The notes under the pieces: model-generated | Seen by the model: the letters and a program-made list of their open reading frames with translations, nothing else | Told to the model about the DNA's origin: nothing | Databases searched by the model: none | Program-made: the position numbers and the translations under genes | DNA from: Trichostrongylus colubriformis | Lineage: Eukaryota; Nematoda; Chromadorea; Rhabditida; Trichostrongylidae | DNA length: 64,000 nucleotides | Assembly: GCA_963978905.1 (NCBI GenBank) | Contig: OZ022258.1 | Coordinates: 31,624,716-31,688,715, forward strand | Direction: 5' to 3' | In this document: positions 12,301-24,300 of the stretch, piece by piece | How the letters are laid out: each line of letters opens with the position of its first letter | Position numbering within the stretch: the first letter of the stretch is position 1

Positions 12301-15300
12301 AACGTTATTAGATATTGGGTCGTCTAAAAAGTCTTACTACATGTGTATGTACAGAAGATATTGCTGGAAAGCAGTTTAGAGGGAAAAAGCGGTATTTAAA
12401 AATACGAAAAGTCCACACGCATCTATAGGTATTATTGTCTTCCATCTCCCGGATAACCTTTTTCGGCAAAATAAACATATCAAAGGTCAACCTCATTTTC
12501 AATGCAAAATTTTTTTTGAATGCGTTAGACAGGGAAAGGAAAAGGTGATAATCCGATGGAGCAAGATCAGGGCTATAAGGTGGATGGAGCAACAATTTTT
12601 ATCCAAGCTCGAGAATTTTTTGGCGAGTCACTATTCCGATAGTGGGAAGACTTGCCAAAAAATTGCCTCGCCAAAAAATTCTCAAGCTTGGATAAAAATT
12701 GATGCCTCATCCACCTTATACCCTGATCTTGCTCCATCGGATTAACACCTTTTCCTTTCCCTGTCTAACGCCAATCAAAGAAAAATTTTTGTATTGAAAA
12801 TGAGGTTGACCTTCGATATGTTTATTTTGCCGAAAAAGGTTATCCGGGAGATGGAAGACAATAATACATATAGATGCGTGTGGACTTGTGCTACATGTGT
12901 ATGTACAGAAGAGATTGCTGGAAAGCAGTTTGGAGGGAAAAAGCGGTATTTAAAAATACGAAAAGACTTTTTAGACTACCCAATACATTGTGCCGAGGTT
13001 GAAAGTACAACTGCACATTCTTACAACTGTGACAGACTGCAATTTCCTCTATCAGAATGGTAAGGACAAAGTGGCGTGGGGGAATAGCACTTCCATAAAA
13101 GATTGCGCATGCTATCGCATGATCCTTCGGTTGCAGTTTCGAAAGGAATAAAGCATTCTGAAATGGAGGAGAAACCTCTCTAAATTTTCGAAATTCATTC
13201 ATGGCAGACTTTCTATCACCTATGGCTTCATTTAGGTGCTGCGTGTCGTATGTAATAGCAGACGGGGAATGGTAAACGGACAAATGTGCAGAGGGAAGAC
13301 CTACCGCGACGCGTGAGCTCGCGTGGCCGTGTTGCAAAATGCAACCATTACTTGCTTGAACTTCCATATGTACTTCTTGTCCTTTGAGCGCTTCGGATAA
13401 GTGCAAAAGCGAGATCACGGTCGTATGCATGCATGATCTACGGCGATCGCGCGGAAAGTGTACCCATATATATCGACTCGCCGGCTCAGAAGGACAGCCT
13501 CAGCTGAGTCATCCGTCGGAAGCGCCTTCGAGCTAGATCCAAGACTTCACCCCAAGACTTATTCTGGTTCTGCTCGATACTAGTCAAGATACGCGCAGGC
13601 AAGATCTGGACGTCATTCGGGATAAGCACGGAAGGTGTATTGTACTTGTAATAAAGTTGTATTGTACACCTTGTCCAGTACACAAAAGTAAAACCGCGTG
13701 GCAGCAGGATAACTGTTTAAGGCGAGCCCATAAAATCACCTAAAGGCGGTTCGTCGTCACTGAGCACAGAATTTCTCCTGTTTCGTCACTCCATCTGCGC
13801 ACTCCGCGAGAGACATATGGCGAACTACCCGAAAAGTGTACTACACATGATTAGTAAGGAATCCAACGTTGATCGCTAAGGTCAGTTTGACGTAAATGGA
13901 GGACGCTGTGGGGCATCGGCGAAGTAGAGGAGGGTCGGCCGTGGTTATCGCGGTTGGGACTCTGAATCGGGAATTTATGTGCGGCTGGGTTTGTTGTCAT
14001 GTGGGATCTTCTCTATTCACGCTAGGCTCGCTGCTTGAGCCGCGACTTAAGAGTCGCTATTTTTGCACCGATGTTACAAGCTCAACAACGATATTCGAAG
14101 ATACCCCATATTAGCCCCATATCGAGGCTTCCTTCCCTTGCAATGCGCGCGACTCTTGGCTCGCCGCTTCAGCGGTTCAAGAGTTGCCCTTTTACCGTGG
14201 TTGGCGAGGATCTCAAGTGCTTATCACGAAGAGCCTTGCCCGATGAGATAAGGAGACTCAGAACTTATAAGCATGCCAACGCGCCCCATGATTGAGGCCG
14301 CGACGCGCCTAGGTCTTCCCTCTACTTATTTGTCCGTTTACCGAAACTCAGTAGCAGACACGGTCGTTAGATCTCATAAGCGATTTTCATATGTTTCTCT
14401 GGCATGTCAACACCCATGAATCCCAAACTCCAGTAGTTTATCCTACGCGAACACAAGGTTACAAAAACCTTTGTTCGGTGGTTGCGCTACTTCAGCAGAT
14501 TATTTCACCCTTTTGAGACAGTCATATGAAGAACAAGACCTACAAAAGTACTTAGTTTGCTGGTACTGCTGTGATACTGTAAGAGGCACAGAGCGAACGA
14601 CATATGCCAACACCTGCTTCCTCTCAGTATGTACGACGGAGCTAAAGCTCTACGCTCAGTCATATCACAAAGACTGACAGTTAGGGTGAGAATAACGGAA
14701 AGGGATAAGCTCAGCACTGAGCACGTTCCTCCTCCTGCTTTCCCTGAATGGCATGGTGAAAGACTTTATGGAGACAATTCTCTACGCTGACGATATTGCT
14801 CTGATAGCGGATATCAGAAAAGCGCTGGCGCGAGGACGGCAGGAATGGCTGGTAGAGAACGGCTTCCAACAGAGAACAGTGAGAAAAGGCGGCTCCTAAA
14901 TTCCGAACGACTGTAAGGAATCCATCGTGAACCGCCATGGACAGCTCTTTCAAAGATCTGAGGACTTTCGATTCGTGGGAAATGATATGGCGCAAAGGGT
15001 GGGTGGAGGCAGTAAAAGCTCAAATAAATGGCTGAAATGGGGATAGTATACAGGTGCCCTCAGCGATCGAAGTTGCTTTAGGATTCTATGGAGCAATATG
15101 TGCCGATCGATGGTAAGTCTCGCAAGGCTCTATGGCGGTGGGTGTTGTCCATTGCAATAAATCGCGAGAAGTAGCCGACTTTAGTCCAACTAAAGTTGAT
15201 GGCTCCGAAGCAGCGGTCAACTTCAGCCGCTGCTCCCTCAGTTGGAAATGCTCCGAAGTAACCGGCAAGTAACCGCGTGGAGCCCCGAGGATAGAAGGAG

Positions 15301-18300
15301 GAACGTCATAAGGATGACCTCACAAAAGCGAAAGCCTCGACAAGGATGCCTAGGATAGAAGAAAGTTAATGCAGTTAACAAGAATAGCAAACATTGCGAC
15401 GGCGCGTGACTAACGCTAGATGGAAGGCTGTTGTTTGATGGGCTGCATCCTCAAGAATAGACATTTTAAGCTATTCATAATGCTTGCGCTAGTCTGCTAG
15501 TCATGACATTAAAAAAAATGAGTTATATTCAATGCTACAACTGGTATAGATCACTTAAAGGAATCGTCCACGGAAAATAAGTTTTTGTGTTACCCATATA
15601 TTTATGTTGTATTAGCCTAATGTAGACCGCATGCAAAGTTCCACGTGAAAAAATGTGAATCTGGCTGAGATACAGCACCACAAAGTGCGGTCCAGGTGGG
15701 CGGGGCCTCCGTGTAAAAGCCTCGTCCCGTCGTCCGCCGCCGTTGGGAACGGAGAGTGGGACTGTTTACGTAACCTTCTGTTCCTACAATGCGTTTCCGA
15801 CCACGGCGGACGACGGGCCGAGGCTTTTACACGGAGGCCCCGCCCACCTGGACCGCACTTTGTGGTGCTGTATCTCAGCCAGATTCACATTTTTTCGCGT
15901 GAAATTTTGCATGAGGCCAACATTAGGCTAATACAACACATATGGGTAACACAAAAACTCATTTTCCGTGGACGATTCCTTTAAACAGTGCTTAGACACC
16001 CTCATACTTGGAAAACCTTACTGACTTACTAGGAGACTCTCAACTCTGGAGAAGTGCAGAAGGGCATATTCACGAGTGCTTATACATATATACCTGATCA
16101 AAGAAGCAAGTGAGATTGCTGAGATGAGGATCTGGAAATGAACAGAAGCAACGAGCTGTGCCTTTGTGACCAATGATCTTGTGCTCGCTTCCCTCATAGT
16201 TGACAAACTGATCTGAAATGACAACTCCAATCGACTGAATATACAAGCTTTTGCACTTGCAACTTGAGTTTTTGGATTCCTCGAGTGACTGATCTGGAGT
16301 AAAAGTGAGAAAAACACAAAACCACCCATAGTAAAGCCCATATGCTGCGGCAGCTCCAACAAAGGCTCCGGCTGTTTGTACGACACAGTATATACAGAAA
16401 TGAATAAAAGGAAGCCTTCCAAATGTGAACATCGTGATGGATACCGCAGGATTGTAATGACCACCTGAACTGGAAACCATCATTGAACGTTAAAGACATT
16501 GTATTCCTTATGACGTCAAAATGCGGCAAGTTCATCAAAAACTCCATTAGCGGTCTCCTGCCTAATACATTTATAGTGCTCTCGTTTGTATTCTGAGGGG
16601 TACTTCAGAAAGAAGGTCGTTAAAGACAGAAATTGGCTTCTATTAGGTTGTTCGGAGAGAAATGCGCGCTTGAGTTCAAAAAATTTTCTATTATAAGAAC
16701 GAAAGTAAACAAGATTAATTCAAGAAATAATCTTCATTACTATCAATGATGAACGTTTATGCAGAGAATGGATTTCTCTTTCGAATAACTCGGCCAGCTG
16801 CGACTCAAGGTAGTTGGACGCCCAGAGGTGGAGTTTTTCGCGGTTTGTGAACTTTCTCTCAGCCGGGTAGTGCTGCATCGACCGGAACAGATGATAATCG
16901 GATGGTACTAGGTCTGGACTGTATGGCGGACGAGGCAAAACTCCCAGCCAAATACCTCGTTTTTTTTAACAAAGTGAATTTCGTGACATGTGGACGAGCG
17001 TTGTTGTGGAGGAATTTTGTCGACGTCGATTCGACACCTTGACGACGCAGTGCTTGATCCACTCGGTTCAAATGATCTTTGTAGATGTCCGCCGTAACTG
17101 TTTGACCCGAATCCAGGGCTTCAAAGTGTACCAAACCTTTGCTGCTCCACGGAATGCAGAGCATCACCTTTTTGCCGTGTATGTCGGGTTTCGAAGTAGG
17201 TTTTGGTGTCCTCGGCATTTGATCACTGTCTTTTTCGCGTTGCGTTGTCGAAGCAGATCTATTTCTCATCTGATGTAAAAATAGAGTTAAAGAAACCTCT
17301 GTTCTTGGAGCGACGAAGAGAATTCCGGCCACTGCTACTCGTGTTGCCTTGTTTCAGCTGGTGCGGAACCCATTTTCAAAAATATATTATAAATTTTATA
17401 TACATTCAAAAAATATACAAAAATATACCAAAAGATGCACAACAAAAATCTCTTCCTAATAGACAGAACTGTTTCGAAAAATCATCTCTGGTAGGAGAGA
17501 ATAAATGGGCAAAGTCAAGAAATTCAACGCGCATTTCTTCCCGAACAACCCAATACATGGGCTCAAAACTGCTGAAATGATTATGCTTCGTGTATGCGGC
17601 TGGACAGAACTGGAAAAAGACAAAAAAGTCCCTATTTTGCTAAAGACGAAGGAACTGATGGTGTGAGTTCGAAACGGAAGGGGGCCCTCAGAAGTAGTGC
17701 ACAAGTAACACAAAGATTGTGTAGTATGGAAATGGTCGATGCTGATCAACCGATATATATAAGTTCAAAAACATAATTCCGAATCGTAATAAGTGCAGTA
17801 GTGAGCGCTGGCCCAACTCTTATCTCTACAAGTACCTCTCATTATTCGGAATCCCACGCAGTTTAGCAATCGAGACATCCCAATATGCAACTAATATCGA
17901 AGTACGATGTATGTCTGGGCATCTTGAATAGATGTATGTCAGTGCTTATCTAGTGCTTAAGCTATTGGTTGTCGATAACCTAGTCATTTATAAAAAGGAT
18001 AAAGTTTTTGGCGTTAATCAATCCCTCTCTGGGATGCGCCGCACATTCTAGTTCCATTCAGAATCGTGATGGCAGGTGAATGTGATGTGGCCTATACAAT
18101 GAATTGCGGTGGCCAGCCGATGTACAAGTCAGTGCTTTTATCCTCCCAGACGATCCTGGTACCAATTTGCCGACCCCGGAGGGATGGAAGGCTTGGTTGG
18201 CCTGGGCGGGCGTTGATGCAGGATTTGATCCCCGCACCATGAGAGTGGGGTGCGCGCCACCTGTCACTACACCACCTCCGCCCCTATCCTAAAAACCTAG

Positions 18301-21300
18301 TCATTTACCACTGCATATTGCACCTCTAAAGAAGACCACCACTTTCCGGTGAAATGATTGAGCCGTCGATATCTCTTGTCACAGTGATGTCAGCGATCAA
18401 TGTAAATGGGTCAGCAACGGAATATGTTCATCCCCTAATCCTTCAACACTTGCGCTGTGGTGATCGCCATTGGCATTTTAGATAGTTCAGCGATCAGTTT
18501 AGGATTCGACTGCATCGAGTTACAGCTCCGATTCTTTCATTGGTGGCATATCCATTCGTCGGTTATTACGATGCTTACCTTTCTTGATGTCTTTCTTAAC
18601 ATGCATCACTATTTGAAAGTCCAGACAATCTAGTGGTCGGTTTTGTTGTCTGTGGTATTGTTTGTCGCTTAGGTATTGTTCATAGTTGGCGATTCAGGTG
18701 ATCGCGCGATTGTTGGCCTGATCGCGCTATCCCCCTGAATCACCCAATCGCCATATATCTTCTCTCTTCTGCTTGAATAACGCAGTCGTCTTAATCGTGA
18801 GCTCGGAACAATATCAGAAAATGATTCACTTGCTTCTCGATCATTATAAATCCAGAGTGCATTTTCTTCATATTAGCAGTATAAAGAGGCTAACGCCATT
18901 ATTCCGAATACTAGACTGTTTAGCTTTTGATACATCGCTGCAGAATATATTAGAACATAAACAGAAAATATGCTCGCCCAGGGACATTGAGCATCGCGCA
19001 CCCTGACTGAAGAAGTCGTATTGTAACAGGAAGCGGTGTACGGGATTTCACCCCATCCACTTCCTAGTGGCTATGTCTACCCTTATCAGTCGCTATCAGA
19101 TTCGATCTCTCACCACCAGCAACAAGGTCACCACAACAAGGTTCCCGTACCATTTCTACAGCACCTCAGAGCGACGCTCCGTTGTCAGCTGGAAAAGGGG
19201 GACGAATCTGGAGACATCCGATGCCGTCATCGAATGACCGATCGTCACAAGGTTGGATCACCCACCATTGATATCCCCGTACTACCCCACAAAGCACCTA
19301 TGAGTATCAGCGCTCTAGGGCTACGCAAACATTTCTGTACATTCGTGGAATAAAGTATTTATAATAGCAGTTTCTGGGTTTTTACATGGCATTGATTTGC
19401 TAACTTTAAAGGCACTTTCCGGGATTACCTTGAACGGGTGAAAGCGCTGAATTGTGAAATAACACGTGCTAATAAACAAAACAGAAAATCTGAAAGAAAC
19501 CCCGAAAATGGAAAAATTAGGCCTCCTGACATCTGACCTTGTACGAGATTACCGCGTAAAACGAGCCTTTGAATCAGTTCCCGTTGGATGGTATCATGAG
19601 CCACCTTGAGATATTACCTGTTTTCCCAAGTGAACGTTTCATTACCTACTGGAATTTATTCTTAATCTTATCTCAAAATCACAGGCCCACGTAAATGCCA
19701 CGTTGGAGAAAGCTTCGTCCAATGCAAGGTGTGGTCGCAGTTGATAGGCGGCGTCGCAGTTGCCTCCCGCGGGCTTAGCACTGCGAGTAAGGCTTGTGGC
19801 GCCGCTCAAAGAGTACAGCTTCGACAGTTACCCGGGGATCTATCGGCTGCGGCAGGACAAATAGCTGGATTGTCGCGGAAAGTGCCTTTAATTTAGCCAT
19901 ATCATGCATACTTGGAGAAGTCGCTACACAGATCGTGCATCACTTAGAAGAAGAGGAGCGTGGTACAAGGCAAATCCCAAGTAAAAAAAAGAATAAATTG
20001 AGGAAGATTTTCACCTGATGTCTTGGCACCAAGGTATACAGTGAACGTGATAGCAAGACCCCAACCAATGTTGATTTGAATCCAAGTGTTGAGCTTTTCG
20101 TCGGATAGAATGAATTGCATGATCACACTCAAGCCGATAAACTGCAATGAAAATTGAAAGTGGCTTTTCTCATAGCGTCCAGTTCCTGATTCACTTTAAC
20201 CACAACCACTTTGAGACCACACCTATTTATCGATTCAAAATTTATCGAAGTACTCCTTTGTGTTTCATCACTATCCAGAGTTTGACCAACCGAAAACAAA
20301 GAAGTTAATATCGCATAGTCTCACATTGTGATAAGCGAAGTACTAAGCGCTCCCTCAGCCGATATCCTTACAAACATCTATCACTACTGGGGATTTCACG
20401 TAATTTGATGTTTCACGTAGGCAGTTGAAACATTCCTACTGATGTCTTGGTACGAACCATATTCACTTGATAAGCATTAGGCCTTACTGGGTGGTTGATA
20501 ATTCAGTCGTTTACGATCATGTCACATCGTATACTTTTCGGAAGCCCAGTTGATTTAGCGGTCGTATCTTTTGTTACAACTGACATAGCATCAAGAACAA
20601 AACTTTTTATACCCTTGTCATTTGAAGGCAGCATTAGGGATGATATTGTTGATGGAAAATCTTTAAAAGAAGCCATTCACATAGAAACTGTAGAAACTAT
20701 GGGCCGGGGAAGAACTATGGGCTGGGGCCTGTTCTCAGTGAAATCCACGTCGAAAAGCGCGTCCCCTAGCTGTAGTGACGACGCAGCGGATAACACCTAA
20801 CGCTTTGGATAACCCCTTCCCGCCTCCTAGGGTCGACTTCACCGAAGAATGACCGAAGTGTAGAGTAAGCGTGATAGCAGATGCTACTTATCGTATTGAA
20901 GCCGTATCGATCGGAATGACATGGTACTTGACGTGTAAGCTTTCGTGATGAAAACGTCCACCGGTCAGTATCAAAGATTGGAAGGGATGAAACAATCGAA
21001 TTACTCCCAACGCTGCCTTTAACCCTCAGACTATGATGGTATTCGGGACTCTACATAGAATAGCATTCGTCATTGTGGATCAGATCACATCGATTAAACT
21101 TTGGCCATTGAGTGCACCTAATTCCTGTATGTTGGTGATAAATCCGTATACCGGTTTCTGATGTTTATTATATTTCTTGCTGCATCACTATTCAAAACTT
21201 GAGATATTCCCGAACGTCCCATAACCACAAATCTCCTTGACAGTTTGTATGATTGGCATTTGGCCTTGAACAAAGGTAACTCGCGTGATTTGATTATATG

Positions 21301-24300
21301 TTGAACTACTCAAAGCTTTTGACAAAGTATACCAAAAAACCTAGCTCGCGTGATGTGATTCATGTTGAACTATGAAAAACACTGGGGAAACTGCTGCAAT
21401 GGTTTAGTTCTTGTATATTAGAAGGACATATGGCGATCAAGTACCTGGACAGTTTTCTAGGCCGTATAGCTGCACTAGTGGCGTACCGCTAAGCAGAGTA
21501 CTGTCAGCCTTAATTTTTCTTGATTTATGCAATGGAACTGCTTCGAATTTTTGGCTGAGAGAGTAGGCGGGCGAATACGAAAAGAGCCTTCTTTATAAAA
21601 AATTCGATGAAGGAATTTTAATACCTGATACTGGTCGGTGGATGTTTATCCTGAAAGCAGACACGTCAAGCATCACGACATTTCGATCGATACGGCATTA
21701 ATACGAGACCATAAGTATCACTCTGTTATCATGCCTATTTCTGTACGCCTCAACAGTTGCTGGCAAAGTCGACCCTTGAAGGCGTGGGCTGCCATGTAAG
21801 GGCGTCAGCTGTTAACCACTTCGCCGTACCTGTAGGCCGGAGCACGCTCTCCGATGGGGATTTCGCCACAAATAGGTTTTCTAGACCCTAGTTTTTATCT
21901 AAATTACTTGTTTTGGGGATTTCTCAATAACTACAGGACTCCTATTACTGTTCAAAAGAACGTAATATCTCCAGAGACGTAAAGGTACTGAATGACTCGA
22001 AATGAGATCTTCAAATCACATAGATCGCCCTAGAGTTTTTGGAACTTCCACAACGCTGATGCTACTATATTGATTCGCTTATACTTCTTCTTCTTCTTCT
22101 TCTCCCTAGCGTCAGTGCCGTGCTGTTGCAGGATTTGCTGTTCTTGTCAGACGTCGCCACTTCTATCCAAGGCATCCTCCGCCGTGGCCTTCACTTCGGT
22201 GAGGTCGCTCTTGATGACGTCCCTCCATCTCTTCTTTGGGACTTCACGTGATCGCTTCCCTTGAGCTTCGAATTCCAGTGTTTTTCTTATGGGGTGGTCC
22301 TCTGATCTCCTCAGCACAAGCCCGTACCATCGCAGCCGTTGCTCTCTCAACTTCAGCTGGACAGAAGCCGTCTGCATGATCGCTCGCACGTCCTCGTTCC
22401 TGACCTTGCCCAGTCGCGTCCAGCCGCATTCCCATCTCAACATACTCATTTTAGCTGCGTGCGGCTGCCTTTCATGTATCTTATTTATGGGCCAGCACTC
22501 GCTTCCACACAGCATTGCAGGCCTCACCACCGCTCGATACACCTTGCCTTTGAGCGTCCTGGAGCACCGCCGATAGCACAATTCCAGCAGACTCCACTTT
22601 ATCCATGCCGCAGTACGGGCCCTTAGTGTCTGGCCAACCGTACCATCAGCCGCTAGCTCACTACCGAGATATCGGGAGTCTTCTACTTGTCGATGGCCTC
22701 CCCATGGCAGTCCGTTATCGGCACTAGGCATTCTTCGGAGCTTATGAACTTGGTCTAACTGACGTTTAATCGGAGCCCATCGTTTGCCAGCCTGTCTTTC
22801 GCTTACAGCTCTTTCACGCTTTCCGCTACCAGTGCTATATCGTCCGCGTACAGGATGATCTTCAGTGGTCCTCCCATGAAATCTTTCACCATCACATCCA
22901 GAGTGAGGAGGAAGAGTAACGGGATCAGAGCCGATCCTTGGTGCACCCCTACCATTATATCCACTTCATTCGACAGGCCGTGCGGAGCACTCACAGCTGC
23001 CTCAGCTCGATCGTACATATCCCTTATGAGGGCGTCAGTCGTTCCGGTACATGAATTTTCCGCAAGGCATTCTAGAGCACCGGCCTGGGGAAACTGTGAA
23101 AACCTCGTAGAGATCGAGGAATGCTAGGCAACATAGTCGCTGCTTCTCCTGATATTTCGCCGTCACCTGCCTGGCGATGAAGATGGCGTCGGTTGTGAAT
23201 TTTCCAGGAACCCAGACTCTTGCTGGGAAATAGGGATGAGTTCCGTTAGCCTAGGATCGATCAGCCTCTCGTATAGCTTCATGGAATGGGCTGTCATCTT
23301 GTTCCCACGGTAGTTGGAGCAGTCCATTGCATCACTTTTCTGTTTGAAGATGAGGATGATCGTACTAGTCCTCCAATCATCTGGGATCCCTTCAGCGGCC
23401 ACGGTGTTAAGGAACTGAGTCAGCCACTCTATCCTCTATCACCCAATGCCTTCCATGCATCTACAGGCACCCCACTTGGACCGACCGCCTTCTCAGTCTT
23501 CATCTTTCCTAGCATGCGATGGACCGCTCCTTTCGTCTAGGGTGGATTGGGCCAGCCGTGGCCTTTGTCTCTGTGCTTTCGAGGAGTTCAGCAGCCGAAA
23601 GCCCAGAGACCTCGGCTGGCTTCCTTAGAATGGCACCATCACTGCTTCTTACGGACTTTACCACCCTGATGTTCTAGGTGGCCCGATGTAGAGTTTTGCC
23701 CGGCCCGAAGACGATTTTTTCCGCATGTCCACCCTCCAACTTCTCGTACAGGGCGTCCATTTCCGTGTTCTTGTCTTCGGCTACGGTTACTTCGGCAAGT
23801 CTCTTGCAACTTTTATAGGCGGCGAGGTGTCCTTGACTTCGCGTTATCTGCCGGCGTTTCTACGCTTCCTTCTTCAGTTTCATCACTCTCTGAACCTCCT
23901 CGTTCCAGAACCATGTCGTTTTGTCTCCTCTGTGGCATGTTTTACCCAGTGTTTCCTTTGCGGAGAAACCCTCCTTTTGAAATCATTCTTCTCTACCCAG
24001 TTGCTTCCACCATCGTATCCTACGCTCACGATCAGTCCTTACATTCGTTTTCTTCGGAAGCTCTATGGCAATGCTCGCTAGGAAAGGCAAGTGCCTCACC
24101 AAGTATGGTAGCACCTTGATGTCCCCTACACTTTTGAGGAACGGTCTCTTCACGAGCACATGTTCTATTTCCGCTCGCCTTCCCCCGCTGCTGTAGGTTA
24201 CCCTGGGTGAGTATAAAGTGGTACGAATGACTTTCTTCGCACCTAATGTGTGAAGAAGTAATTGACGAGGGGCCAGAATCTGAGGTCACCCAATTATGTA

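Noticed and set aside
12891..13430. 179-codon minus-strand frame
   Set aside because: Its C-terminal third is antisense to the mariner foldback, and the rest shows no family or splice context.
15655..15984. 109-codon frame in the GC-rich palindrome
   Set aside because: The inverted arms give open frames on both strands; no domain and no start context.
22289..22626. Two 95-codon plus-strand frames
   Set aside because: Antisense shadows of the RTE reverse transcriptase C-terminus on the minus strand.
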